Shown here: positions 50,425 through 59,060 of the stretch, in pieces
Position numbering within the stretch: the stretch's first letter is position 1
How the letters are laid out: every line of letters starts with the position of its first letter
From: Gracilimonas sp965227785
GTDB taxonomy: Bacteria > Bacteroidota > Rhodothermia > Balneolales > Balneolaceae
NCBI RefSeq assembly: GCF_965227785.1
Contig: NZ_OZ245785.1
Coordinates: 1,426,001-1,490,000 of the forward strand
Length of the DNA stretch: 64,000 nt
Direction: 5' to 3'
Position numbers and translations under genes: made by a program
Notes under the pieces: model-generated
Database searches by the model: none
Seen by the model: the letters and a program-made list of their open reading frames with translations, nothing else
Told to the model about the DNA's origin: nothing

Positions 50425-51569
50425 TGGCACATCCATTTGTACACCCGGTAGGTTTTGGCAATCTCACAACCCAATGCCTCCAGGCTTCGACGCATAATCC
50501 AGTTCTTTTCGCTGACAAACCCTCCCTCCAGTACTTTTAGATTCGGGTAATGTTTTTTTGTCCACCTGAAGCCTTCTATAAATACCAAAGCCTCTAACCC
50601 TCTTCCCCGAAAACGTGGGTCTGTCCCAAAAGCCAGAGGACGAAATTTTTGAGCTCTTTTTTTGAAACCAAGCAGATGGTAAAGCTGCCACCACTTTAGC
50701 GTACCTCCGGTTTTAGCTGATATTTCATGTAAATCAGGTACGCTTACCAAAAATGAAGCCGGCTCTCCATTTACAAAAGCAATAGGTGAAGTTTCCGGCA
50801 TTAGCACCGGCTTCAGCTTTTTGATCATTTGCCGGATCGTTTGCTGAGTGATACCGATGAACTCTTCTTCCCTTTCTCCAACTACCTGATCACTGAAAGC
50901 CCGGTTGTAGATCTGACGAATCATCTCTCCGTCCCGCTGCAAGTTCTTCTTGTCAATAGGGCGGACTTCAACATGATCTTTTGATTTCAATCGTTCAGTA
51001 ATTCTGAGCAAACGTTCCGGCAGAGCCTGCTCCAAATCCAGCTGATACATGTACACATCATCAAATTTTTCGGGATCGGTTTCTTCAATCAGCTCTTCGT
51101 AGTACTCCTGATGATATAGCATTCCATATACATTGTGATCTTCAAACCCGCTGATCTGAATTCCCCAAAAGGTGTCGTTCTCTCCAAAATTAATGGGGCC
51201 CCGAAATCCTGCATAACCCCGTTCCCGATGCCACTTTCTTGCAAAACTGATCATTGATTCAGCAATGCCGGGAATATTTTCCATCTCTATAAAACCAACA
51301 CCACCAAGCTTTGGATCATATCGCTCATCTTTTTCGGGATCAGCAAAAACCGCAAACCGGCCCACAGCATTGCCATTCTTCAAAACCAGAAATCGCTCAC
51401 ATTCCCCTCCTTTCCGAAACCGTTCGTTTTTCTTACGACTGAATACATTTTCCACTTCAAACCGAAAAGGCGACCGATACCACTTGCTGTCTTTATACAG
51501 CCGTTCGGGAAGCCGGTGAAATTCGTCTATATGTTGTTGAGCTTCAATTTTTTGAATCTGAAAAGACAT
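50421..51569 (-). CDS. GNAT-like protein of about 382 residues, function unknown
   Basis: A GNAT-like protein is suggested by an N-terminal VENVFSRKKNERFRKGGECE region, FLVLKNGNAVGRFAVF, and a C-terminal KFRPLAFGTDPRFRGRGLEA with LEALGCEIAKTYRVYKW. Similar proteins are common in Bacteroidota and unstudied. It has no signal peptide. The acyl acceptor is unknown. The gene is convergent with coaBC, and its TGA stop lies in the right arm of the inverted repeat pair. Confidence 0.7.
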   Translation of the reverse strand: MSFQIQKIEAQQHIDEFHRLPERLYKDSKWYRSPFRFEVENVFSRKKNERFRKGGECERFLVLKNGNAVGRFAVFADPEKDERYDPKLGGVGFIEMENIPGIAESMISFARKWHRERGYAGFRGPINFGENDTFWGIQISGFEDHNVYGMLYHQEYYEELIEETDPEKFDDVYMYQLDLEQALPERLLRITERLKSKDHVEVRPIDKKNLQRDGEMIRQIYNRAFSDQVVGEREEEFIGITQQTIRQMIKKLKPVLMPETSPIAFVNGEPASFLVSVPDLHEISAKTGGTLKWWQLYHLLGFKKRAQKFRPLAFGTDPRFRGRGLEALVFIEGFRWTKKHYPNLKVLEGGFVSEKNWIMRRSLEALGCEIAKTYRVYKWMCQ

Positions 51570-51641
51570 ATCTTTTTTTCAACAGAAGTTTATAGATTCA
51601 GCCTAAGGTAAATCTAAGAAGTTAAGAACCCAACCCGGTTT

Positions 51642-52082
51642 ATGCTGGATAAGAAAAAAGGGAAGAAGTTAGTCACAGTTTTGCTGGTACTGTCATGTAT
51701 AGTAAGCGGGATTATCCTTGCATCTTCACCTGATTACAAGAACTATCAAATTGAAAACACCCGTGAGCTCGACTCGCTTCTAAGTGTTCACATTCAGGAT
51801 GCTCAGATCAAGGCTGAGCAAATCAGAGTGTCGGGCATAAAAATCGATACCCTCTTTACCCGAAAGGCATATCGTATTGAAGTACCGTCAAGATTTTCAA
51901 AAACACTTTTTCATGTAGGTTTGCATAAGGATTTGTTTAAATATGATATACAAGCCCCGGCCAAAGTGCATTTCCCTTCTCACGATATGGATATTTACAT
52001 TTATAACCAGGGAACCGTTTTGAGAACCATCCGTTTAACCACTAATCCCGAACTTGACAGTTTAGCCACCCCGAAAGAGTAA
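51642..52082 (+). CDS. Small membrane-anchored protein, unknown function
   Basis: A 146-residue protein starts with a basic MLDKKKGKKLV segment and one hydrophobic helix (residues about 10-28) and then has a mostly beta-rich periplasmic domain. I do not recognise a family. The helix is not followed by a lipobox, although Cys19 sits inside it, so it is probably a signal anchor. Its stop is 1 base before the lipase gene, which suggests a functional pair. Confidence 0.65.
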   Translation: MLDKKKGKKLVTVLLVLSCIVSGIILASSPDYKNYQIENTRELDSLLSVHIQDAQIKAEQIRVSGIKIDTLFTRKAYRIEVPSRFSKTLFHVGLHKDLFKYDIQAPAKVHFPSHDMDIYIYNQGTVLRTIRLTTNPELDSLATPKE

Positions 52083-52083
52083 T

Positions 52084-52935
52084 ATGCCCGACCGATCCAC
52101 CATTTTAAAACGATTTGAGCTGAAGGAATTTCCGCAGCCCGACATGGTACAGCTAAAATACCCGGTATTTATGTGCCACGGTTACGGAGCTATTGGTTCG
52201 GTAATTAAGTCAGGACCAATGCACGACCCATGTATGGATATTCGTGCACACGGAGTGCCGGCTATTGCCCCTAATGTTGTCCCTTATGCCCGCATCGAAA
52301 CGCGGGCTGAAAACTGGGTGCTGCTGATCGAAAAATTTTGCAAAGAGTACGGTTGTGAAAAGGTGAATGTGGTTTCTCACAGCATGGGTGGACTTGATAT
52401 GCGTTGCGCCTTATCTAAACTGGACATAGCCCACCGGGTGGAAAGCCTCACTACCATTGCAACCCCACATCATGGTTCCAGTCTGGCTGACTTGGTGTTG
52501 AAAGCTCCTGAGTTAGTCACCGAGAAACTCAGTGAAATGTTCGATTGGTTTGGAGATAACATGTATCCCAAAACAAAAAGTGATGCCCTTGGCTCACTGG
52601 AACAACTTACCTGTGGTTATGTAACCGATGTTTTTAATCCGGATCACCCCGATGCCGAAGATGTGGATTACTATTCCTACTCAGCTGCTGTGGGCAAAGG
52701 AACCAAATTCTCCATCAACCCCATGCTAAAATTTCAGAATAACCAGATTTTTGACAAAGAAGGAGAAAACGACGCTTTTGTTGCTGTTGAAAGTGCTAAA
52801 TGGGGAACACACCTCGAGACGGTTCCCCTTTCTCATTTGGCGCAAATGCATCTACAGATGAATAAGGAATCCCAAAAAATCTACGAAAAATTTTGGCTGA
52901 ACTTGTTGAAAAGATTAGCTAAAAACGGGCATTAA
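52084..52935 (+). CDS. Alpha/beta-hydrolase lipase
   Basis: This 283-residue enzyme has the lipase pattern HGYGAIGSV (oxyanion hole) and the nucleophile elbow VVSHSMGGLDMR with Ser near 100. TIATPHHGSSLAD, an Asp in YSAAVGKG and ENDAFVAVESAKWG regions, and a late His in LSHLAQMHLQ follow. It resembles family I triacylglycerol lipases. No signal peptide is seen, so it may act inside the cell or be exported by another route. Substrate specificity is unknown. Confidence 0.85.
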   Translation: MPDRSTILKRFELKEFPQPDMVQLKYPVFMCHGYGAIGSVIKSGPMHDPCMDIRAHGVPAIAPNVVPYARIETRAENWVLLIEKFCKEYGCEKVNVVSHSMGGLDMRCALSKLDIAHRVESLTTIATPHHGSSLADLVLKAPELVTEKLSEMFDWFGDNMYPKTKSDALGSLEQLTCGYVTDVFNPDHPDAEDVDYYSYSAAVGKGTKFSINPMLKFQNNQIFDKEGENDAFVAVESAKWGTHLETVPLSHLAQMHLQMNKESQKIYEKFWLNLLKRLAKNGH

Positions 52936-52975
52936 TAAGTCTCGCAAATAGTAAACATTGTATCTGTATTCTTCG

Positions 52976-53014
52976 ACCTCTTCTGTCTTCTCCTTATCAA
53001 GGAGAAGGACTCGT
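52976..53014 (-). repeat. CTTTCTCCTT hairpin repeat, copy 5 (inverted)
   Basis: A 9-base stem (52987-52995 with 52999-53007) around an ATC loop is flanked by sequence that, read on the minus strand, gives GAGTCCTTCTCC and AGACAGAAGAGGTCG. It is the only copy in this orientation. The gap between convergent lipase and surE genes holds it and the repeat at 53070-53111. Confidence 0.65.
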
Positions 53015-53069
53015 TGAAAAAGATTTATTTCAAGATCAAGATTTGAAACATTAAGAGGCAAGGAAAATT

Positions 53070-53111
53070 TCTCTCCCTGTGAAGGAGTCCCGATTATCGT
53101 GAAGAGAGGTC
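53070..53111 (-). repeat. CCCGA/TCGGG-type palindrome, inverted copy
   Basis: Read on the minus strand, this matches the 8607-8648 unit, with GACCTCTCTTC at one end and GGGACTCCTTC in the middle. It lies 55 bases from the hairpin repeat, the same distance as in the 8.6 kb copy. The two repeats therefore form a conserved, inverted module. Confidence 0.55.
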
Positions 53112-53121
53112 AAAAATGTGG

Positions 53122-53895
53122 CTAACCTTCCAAATCGCTGTCTTCCTGCTCCCCCAACAGATCATAAGCGGTAAGGTCATATTGGATTGGAGTAACCGAA
53201 GCAAGCCCTTCATTCAGTACGTGGATATCCGAATCTTTTCCTTCGTCCAGCAACTCAAATTTACCGGTCAGCCAGTAATAAGCTCTGTTAAATGGGTCCG
53301 TCCGGCTCTCATATTCCTCAACATATCGGCTATCGGCCTGCCGTGTCCACTTAATGCCGGTAAACTCGCCCGCAGGAGCGTTTACATTCAAGGTAACTCC
53401 TCGTGGCAGTCCATTCTTCAGTACATGCTTTATTACGCGTCGTGCGGCTTCCTGACATCCGCGAAGATTGGCATCTTCATTAAATTCGGTACAACTGACG
53501 GCAATGGATGGGTATCCCAAAATGGTCCCTTCCGTGGCAGCACTCACCGTTCCTGAATACATGATATTAATTCCGGCATTGCTCCCATGATTGATCCCGC
53601 TCACCACTAAATCCGGCTTCCGGTCTAAAAGCTGGCCGTGAGCCAGTTTCACACAATCAGCCGGGGTGCCGTTTACAGCTTCTCCCTCAAATTTATCAGC
53701 AACGGTAAACTTACTGGAACGGAGAGGAACCTGAATGGTAATGGAATGCCCAACCGCACTTTGTTCTTTATCCGGTGCAACGATGTAAACATCTCCGAAT
53801 TCGGCTGCTACTTCAGCGAGTGCTTTAATACCGGGTGAAAAAATACCGTCGTCATTACTTACTAAAATAAAAGGTCGCTCTTTTGAATCGCTCAT
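53122..53895 (-). CDS. surE: 5'-nucleotidase/exopolyphosphatase SurE
   Basis: SurE dephosphorylates nucleoside monophosphates. The metal site SNDDGIFSPGI is at residues 13-23, followed by VVAPDKEQSAVGHSITI-like sequence and VNGTPADCVKLA. SGINHGSNAGINIMYSGTVSAATEG completes the signature. It overlaps panB by 4 bases and is last in the fabZ-panB-surE operon. Confidence 0.94.
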   Translation of the reverse strand: MSDSKERPFILVSNDDGIFSPGIKALAEVAAEFGDVYIVAPDKEQSAVGHSITIQVPLRSSKFTVADKFEGEAVNGTPADCVKLAHGQLLDRKPDLVVSGINHGSNAGINIMYSGTVSAATEGTILGYPSIAVSCTEFNEDANLRGCQEAARRVIKHVLKNGLPRGVTLNVNAPAGEFTGIKWTRQADSRYVEEYESRTDPFNRAYYWLTGKFELLDEGKDSDIHVLNEGLASVTPIQYDLTAYDLLGEQEDSDLEG

Positions 53896-54722
53896 CCGCC
53901 GTACTGTTCTTCTTCGTTTGGAAAATCTTTGCTTTTAACGTCTTTAATGTAATTTTGAACCGCATCGGTCATCACGGAATTTAAATCTGCATATCTTCTC
54001 AGAAATCGAGGATTAAATTCTTTATTCAGACCGAGCATATCATGGATAACAAGAACCTGTCCATCGCAGCCGGCTCCTGCTCCTATCCCGATTGTTGGAA
54101 TTGATATTTCTTCCGTTACCCGTTTTGCAAGCTTAGCAGGAATTTTTTCCAATACGATGGAAAAACATCCGGCTTCCTCCAGTAACTTAGCATCCCTGAT
54201 CAGCTCTTCGGCCTCCTGTTCTTCAGTGGCACGAACTTTATACGTTCCGAATTTATAGATGCTTTGCGGGGTCAGTCCCAGATGGCCCATCACAGGAATA
54301 CCAGCTTCCACAATTTTCTTCACCGAGTTAATAATCGGTTTACCACCCTCCATCTTAATTGCATGAGCTCCGGCTTCTTTCATCATTCGTCCGGCACTGA
54401 TCAAAGCCTCTTTGGTGGTAACCTGATAGCTCATAAAAGGCAGATCAGCTATTACCAAAGCACTGTCAACACCACGAACCACACAGGAGGTGTGATAGAT
54501 CATATGGTCAAGGGTCATAGGAACCGTAGTTTCATGACCGGCCATCACATTACTGGCTGAGTCTCCAACCAAAATGATATCAATTCCCGCCTGGTCGATA
54601 ATCTGAGCCATGGTGAAATCATAGGCGGTAAGCATGGAGATCTTCTCGCCTTTTCTCTTCATATCCACCACGGTTTGAGTGGTGATTTTTACCGGGCGGT
54701 CTGAACTTTTTTGAGTGCTCAT
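53892..54722 (-). CDS. panB: 3-methyl-2-oxobutanoate hydroxymethyltransferase
   Basis: PanB adds the hydroxymethyl group from methylene-THF to ketoisovalerate, giving ketopantoate for pantothenate and CoA synthesis. It shows MLTAYDFTMAQIID, VGDSASNVMAGHETTVPMTL, DLPFMSYQ, KMEGGKPI and PVMGHLGLTPQSI, then TIGIGAGAGCDGQVLVIHD. The 276-residue length is normal. It overlaps fabZ and surE by 4 bases each. Confidence 0.95.
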   Translation of the reverse strand: MSTQKSSDRPVKITTQTVVDMKRKGEKISMLTAYDFTMAQIIDQAGIDIILVGDSASNVMAGHETTVPMTLDHMIYHTSCVVRGVDSALVIADLPFMSYQVTTKEALISAGRMMKEAGAHAIKMEGGKPIINSVKKIVEAGIPVMGHLGLTPQSIYKFGTYKVRATEEQEAEELIRDAKLLEEAGCFSIVLEKIPAKLAKRVTEEISIPTIGIGAGAGCDGQVLVIHDMLGLNKEFNPRFLRRYADLNSVMTDAVQNYIKDVKSKDFPNEEEQYGG

Positions 54723-55156
54723 GCCTTATCCTTCGGCACCAATGCAGCCGATGCTTCCAGTTCGCAAGCTACTTCACCGTCTACGGTGGCCCTGCCTTTC
54801 ATGGTTACAAAATTGCGGCGCATCGATCCCATTTCAACTTCCAAAATCAGCTGATCTCCGGGTACCACCTGTCGTCTGAACTTACAGTTGTTGATACCGG
54901 TGAACACCATCAGTGTCTTATCAGGATCTTCTGCTTTCTGAGTCATCAGCATGATAGCTCCGGCCTGAGCTAATGCTTCTACCTGTAATACACCGGGCAT
55001 GATAGGCTGACCCGGGAAGTGCCCGTTAAAAAACTCTTCGTTAGCCGTTACGTTTTTGAGGGCTTTGATTTTTTCTTCTTCAACTTCCAGCACCCGGTCT
55101 ACAAGTAAAAAAGGATATCGGTGAGGGAGAACTTTTTTAATGTCTTCTATTTTCAT
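54719..55156 (-). CDS. fabZ: 3-hydroxyacyl-ACP dehydratase FabZ
   Basis: FabZ dehydrates 3-hydroxyacyl-ACP in fatty-acid elongation. The hot-dog fold has PHRYPFLLVDRV near residue 11, the catalytic His46 in FNGHFPGQPIMPGVL, and Glu60 in QVEALAQAGA. At 145 residues it is a stand-alone FabZ, whereas many Bacteroidota fuse it to LpxC. It starts the fabZ-panB-surE operon. Confidence 0.93.
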   Translation of the reverse strand: MKIEDIKKVLPHRYPFLLVDRVLEVEEEKIKALKNVTANEEFFNGHFPGQPIMPGVLQVEALAQAGAIMLMTQKAEDPDKTLMVFTGINNCKFRRQVVPGDQLILEVEMGSMRRNFVTMKGRATVDGEVACELEASAALVPKDKA

Positions 55157-55180
55157 AAAAATTGTTTGGTTTGTTAATCC

Positions 55181-55251
55181 GCCACGAAAACTCTAAATCA
55201 CGAAATATTATAAAACCCTGTTATCTATTAGTGCTTTAAAGATTTAGTGGC
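55181..55251. repeat. Inverted repeat pair, GCCACTAAA type, upstream of fabZ
   Basis: The left arm (55181-55206) reads GCCACGAAAACTCTAAATCA then CGAAAT. The right arm (55231-55251), read in reverse, gives GCCACTAAATCTTTAAAGCA. It is related to the pair at 32951-33062 and lies between the ubiquinone/menaquinone methyltransferase stop and the fabZ start. Confidence 0.55.
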
Positions 55252-55275
55252 CTGAATGAATTTTAGAATATACAA

Positions 55276-55965
55276 TTATTGAACCACTCCTACATAAACG
55301 TATGCGATGCCACCGGTTAGCTTTACGGCTCGTTTTTCTTTGAAGGCACCCGATTCATTCATCAGGGCTAAGAATTTATCGCCGGCGGGAAATTCTGCAC
55401 TGGTCCGTGGCAGGTAGGTATAAGCCTCCCGGTTTCCGCTCAGCCATCCGCCGATAGCCGGCATTATATGCTGGCTGTAAAGTTCATAAGGATACTTCAT
55501 AAGTCCTTTTGGCTGCCCGAACTCTAAGACCGTAACCCTTCCACCGGGTTTCACAACTCGCGCTAACTCTTTCAGAGCTATTACGGGATCGTCCACATTT
55601 CGGATGCCAAAGGCGATACTGGAAATATCAAATTTATCGTCTTCGTAGGGAAGATTCATTGCATCGGCTACTTCGAAATCGATTTTCAAGCCAGCTTTTT
55701 CTGCTTTTGCAGGAGCCGGCTCAATCATGGGTGCACAGAAATCGGTACCCAACACATAACCGGAATCTCCTACTGCCTTTTTAAACTCAATTGCTAAATC
55801 GCCGGTCCCGGTTGCACAATCCAGCACATGATCCCCTTCGTGAGCCCCACTCTCCAATACCGCTTTTTTTCTCCAGGCATGATGTACTCCGAATGACAAT
55901 ACGCTGTTTACCCGATCATAATCATCGGCGATATCGGCGAACATGGATCTTACTTTTTCACTCAT
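55276..55965 (-). CDS. ubiE: Demethylmenaquinone methyltransferase (UbiE/MenG family)
   Basis: This SAM-dependent enzyme methylates demethylmenaquinone in the last step of menaquinone synthesis. It has FADIADDYDRVNSVLSFGVHHAWRKKAV, the SAM motif VLDCATGTGDLAIEF near residue 48, and NLPYEDDKFDISSIAFGIRNV. VLEFGQPKG follows. Length 229 is standard. A menaquinone role fits the type B SDH encoded here. Confidence 0.93.
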   Translation of the reverse strand: MSEKVRSMFADIADDYDRVNSVLSFGVHHAWRKKAVLESGAHEGDHVLDCATGTGDLAIEFKKAVGDSGYVLGTDFCAPMIEPAPAKAEKAGLKIDFEVADAMNLPYEDDKFDISSIAFGIRNVDDPVIALKELARVVKPGGRVTVLEFGQPKGLMKYPYELYSQHIMPAIGGWLSGNREAYTYLPRTSAEFPAGDKFLALMNESGAFKEKRAVKLTGGIAYVYVGVVQ

Positions 55966-56077
55966 AAAAATTGGTTGATTTTACTTTGGCTATAAAACCC
56001 AAAGCAGACTGAAATGGTTCTTTTACAGATTTAGAATATAAGGAAATAATGCAACCGGGATGATAAGTTTAAACCAG

Positions 56078-56695
56078 TCAGACCAGCTCCATAAGATGTT
56101 CTGTTTTATTGAGCTCCACCGCCTTAAACTCTCCACTGTGCCAGGTTAAGTGATTGATAGCTCCATTCTGATGTTCAATCTTATGCATGTTTTTCAACCC
56201 ATACCCCAACCACTCAGATAATAATATGCGGGTGAGGCGCCCGTGAATCACAAACACAATACTTTCTTCGGCCGAAGATTCTAACACCTCTTCTACCTTA
56301 CTGTTTGCCCTGGCGTAGGTTTGGCGTGGGGATTCACCATTTTCAGGAGCATAATCTACATTCCCGCTACTCCATTTCTCATGTACCTCCATCACCTGAT
56401 CCTTAATATCCGTGAATATCTTTCCTTCCAGAACACCGAAATCAATCTCGTCCAGTTCAGAATACTTTAGTACTTCCAGCTTTCTTTGGGATGCCAAAGG
56501 TTGTGCTGTTTCATGGGTACGCCGTAATCCGCTGGCTACGATTTTATGGACTTCATAGGGTTCGAGAGCATCACAAATTGCCTCTGCCTGCAATCGTCCC
56601 AACTCGTTGATTGAAGCATCCAGACTCCTCCCCTGAATAATATGCTGTTTATTGTTATCCGTCTCTCCGTGACGAATGATGAATAGTTGCTTCAT
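56078..56695 (-). CDS. Histidine phosphatase-family protein
   Basis: A phosphoglycerate-mutase-like phosphatase of 205 residues has LFIIRHGETDNNKQHIIQGR (catalytic RHG, residues 7-9), ASGLRRTHETAQPL, and the second His in FVIHGRLTRILLSEWLG near 149. It may act on phosphosugars, alpha-ribazole phosphate (CobC) or another substrate. The B12 adenosyltransferase in the window makes CobC possible but unproven. Confidence 0.88.
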   Translation of the reverse strand: MKQLFIIRHGETDNNKQHIIQGRSLDASINELGRLQAEAICDALEPYEVHKIVASGLRRTHETAQPLASQRKLEVLKYSELDEIDFGVLEGKIFTDIKDQVMEVHEKWSSGNVDYAPENGESPRQTYARANSKVEEVLESSAEESIVFVIHGRLTRILLSEWLGYGLKNMHKIEHQNGAINHLTWHSGEFKAVELNKTEHLMELV

Positions 56696-56728
56696 TTAAC
56701 TAAGAATCGGTTTATGTCCGGAAACACT

Positions 56729-57709
56729 CTACTTCTTCAACTCCGGCTTAATAGTAATCTGTGGTTTCTCGAGGTGCTGAATAACCTGTTCGGTAGTGGA
56801 ACCCAGTAACATGCGAGACAACCCGGTGCGACCGTGCGTGCTCATTACTACCAGATCTGCATTTTCATTAGCATAATCGATGATTTCGTGGTGAGCGGCA
56901 ATGGATTTCAGAATTATGGTCTTGATTTCGATTCTTCTTTCTTCTCCACCCTCCAGGTGCAACAAGGTGTCTTTGAAATCACCGTCGCCATCTTCCACAG
57001 AAAAATTATACTCCTCGTAATCATCAAAAAAACTTTTTAAGCGGCCTTTTAATCCACCATAAACAGCTTCTTCATCTACACCTATGGTAGTAGGTTCAAC
57101 GCCATGTACATCATGGGCATACATTTCGATTACATTTAGCAACTCCAGTTTAGCTCCGAATTTTTGTGCTACATCAAACGCTAAGGGAATGGCTGCAAGG
57201 GAGTGATTGGAAAAGTCACAAGGAACTACGATGGTATTAATATGATCGGATACCATTTTCTGTGATAGGGTAAGTACAGGAGTTTTGGAACGGCGAATTA
57301 CTTTATCGGTGGCACTGCCGTGGAAAAAATCAGCAAAATGATCACCCTTCGCACTCATAATGACGAGATCATAGTTCCCTTTCTCAATCTGGCGCAGAAT
57401 GGAGTCGGACGGCTTTCGATCAATATTTACGATATATTCACCGCGCTTGTCTTTCTTCTTGATATGCTCATTCGCAAAGGTACTGAGTTCCTTCCGCTGG
57501 TTTTCGATCAGTTTGGGATATACATCTTTATCCATGCTCAATGGAACCCCGATCTTATCAAAACTATCCCCTAAATATTTTGATAAGGGTATAACATGCA
57601 TTAAATCAACGGTACAGTCGAATCGGTCAATAAAAAGATCGGCTGATTTTAATGCCGCATTGGATTTCTCGGAAAGGTCGGTAGGGATTAATACGCGCTC
57701 AACATTCAT
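56729..57709 (-). CDS. Tandem universal stress protein (UspA-like)
   Basis: About 326 residues contain two Usp domains. The first starts MNVERVLIPTDLSEKSNAALKSA and the second NTIVVPCDFSNHSLAAIPLA. The second ends with the ATP-binding motif VMSTHGRTGLSRMLLGSTTEQV (Gly-x2-Gly-x9-Gly-Ser/Thr). The frame opens at a GTG at 57715, but AGGAG is 5 bases from the ATG at 57709, so that start is chosen. Confidence 0.88.
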   Translation of the reverse strand: MNVERVLIPTDLSEKSNAALKSADLFIDRFDCTVDLMHVIPLSKYLGDSFDKIGVPLSMDKDVYPKLIENQRKELSTFANEHIKKKDKRGEYIVNIDRKPSDSILRQIEKGNYDLVIMSAKGDHFADFFHGSATDKVIRRSKTPVLTLSQKMVSDHINTIVVPCDFSNHSLAAIPLAFDVAQKFGAKLELLNVIEMYAHDVHGVEPTTIGVDEEAVYGGLKGRLKSFFDDYEEYNFSVEDGDGDFKDTLLHLEGGEERRIEIKTIILKSIAAHHEIIDYANENADLVVMSTHGRTGLSRMLLGSTTEQVIQHLEKPQITIKPELKK

Positions 57710-57778
57710 AGCCACTCCTATTTTATTGAATAACTAACTCTATTAATAAAATAAGTTAGCAGCCGGTAATGTTCCATC

Positions 57779-57816
57779 GTTCTATATTAAATTTCAATGA
57801 AGGGAACTTATAGAAC
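57779..57816. promoter_or_regulatory. GTTCTATA/TATAGAAC inverted repeat upstream of the UspA gene
   Basis: Perfect 8-base arms (57779-57786 and 57809-57816) with a 22-base spacer lie about 70 bases upstream of the usp start. They resemble an operator or a small hairpin. They recall the TTCTAA arms of the ftsH leader only loosely. Function is unknown. Confidence 0.3.
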
Positions 57817-57923
57817 AATGAAGCCACTGTTGCTGAAGTGGATTCACGTTGTTCTGCGACGCATCAATCTCCCCGAATTAACCAGAATATTTCTTCCAAG
57901 CTTCCCAGAATAATCGGTAACTA

Positions 57924-59060
57924 CTATTTTTCGCGAAGCCGGTCCAGACCCCCAACCAATATCACTCCGACCAAAATTCCGATGATGCCTCCCCATACAT
58001 TTGGATAATCACCGGGCTTGGCTCCAATCCAACCGGGTACATAAGGCTCCGTTTTGATAAGCTTATTCTTCACCGTCTCAATCTCTACCTGCTTCATTTC
58101 GTCGAAGGTAGACTCACTGTTCCTGATTTCACCGATGCGCTCATATTCCGGTAAATTAGTGTCGGGTGGATTTCCCATCAGCTGCTGCACCTTCGGGTGA
58201 TTCATATACTCTACCTGAGTCACTTCAGCGTGCTGCACAAATTCCCGGTGTTGGTAGGGCCAAATCACATACAGCGAACCAATCAAAAAGCCGATTAGTA
58301 CAGCTATGGTTTGGGAATGATACTTTGATAGCAGCCATGAAAGAAATCTCGAGAAAGCAGCCAAGCCAACAATAGCTCCTAACACAAAAGGCAGTAAGCC
58401 AATCAGCCCGTCCACAGTTTCCACGCCTCCCAGCTTCCCAATTTCGGAAAGCAGGTAGTCATACTTCCGCATTATGAGCAAAAGGTATGAACCGGAGATA
58501 CCCGGTAAAATCATAGCGCAAATCGCGATACAGCCGCTTAGAAACACAAAGGCCGGATGTTCAGGCGTATCTGCCGGAACCAGCGATACAATCCAGATTC
58601 CAAAGGCCATTCCCAGAATAAGCATCAGCAGTTCTGTTTTGGTGAACCGCTCAAGAGCTTTGATTAAAATGTAGATGGAGCCTACAATCAACCCGAAAAA
58701 GAGTCCATATACAATCTCGGGATGGGTAAACATATACACCTGCAGTGGCACCACTTTGGTGAAAAAGGCCAGCGCCGAAAAGATCCCCAAAAACAAAAAA
58801 GCCAGAAAAAAGAGATGGATTTCTTTAAAAGCCGCTTTCCATTTCAGGGAAAAAAATAACTTCAGAAAGTTTCCATTCACACTTTTAATGGCATTCAAAA
58901 GGCGCTCATAAATACCCACTATCAGCGCCATGGTTCCACCGCTTACACCCGGCACGATGTCTGCCGATCCCATCAAAAAGCCTTTTAAGGCTAAAAAGGG
59001 GGCTTCTTTAAAAGTGGTTGTGTCTTTGGGTGAAGTTGACGTTTGCTCCTGGTCAGTCAC
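57924..59060 (-). CDS. DUF368 polytopic membrane protein
   Basis: A membrane protein of 378 residues has about nine hydrophobic helices. The DUF368 signature GFLMGSADIVPGVSGGTMALIVGIYERLL is near residue 28, and MILPGISGSYLLLIMRKYDYLL near 185 is a second matching PGxSG half. DUF368 proteins, including PopT-like ones, are proposed to transport polyprenyl phosphates. It starts with GTG and overlaps the pcm stop by one base (TAGTG). Confidence 0.88.
   Translation of the reverse strand: MTDQEQTSTSPKDTTTFKEAPFLALKGFLMGSADIVPGVSGGTMALIVGIYERLLNAIKSVNGNFLKLFFSLKWKAAFKEIHLFFLAFLFLGIFSALAFFTKVVPLQVYMFTHPEIVYGLFFGLIVGSIYILIKALERFTKTELLMLILGMAFGIWIVSLVPADTPEHPAFVFLSGCIAICAMILPGISGSYLLLIMRKYDYLLSEIGKLGGVETVDGLIGLLPFVLGAIVGLAAFSRFLSWLLSKYHSQTIAVLIGFLIGSLYVIWPYQHREFVQHAEVTQVEYMNHPKVQQLMGNPPDTNLPEYERIGEIRNSESTFDEMKQVEIETVKNKLIKTEPYVPGWIGAKPGDYPNVWGGIIGILVGVILVGGLDRLREK

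Noticed and set aside
57797..57913. A 38-codon + strand frame starting MKGTYRTMKPLLLKW between the usp and DUF368 genes
   Set aside because: There is no ribosome-binding site and it overlaps an inverted repeat. No family is recognised, so it cannot be supported without expression or conservation data.
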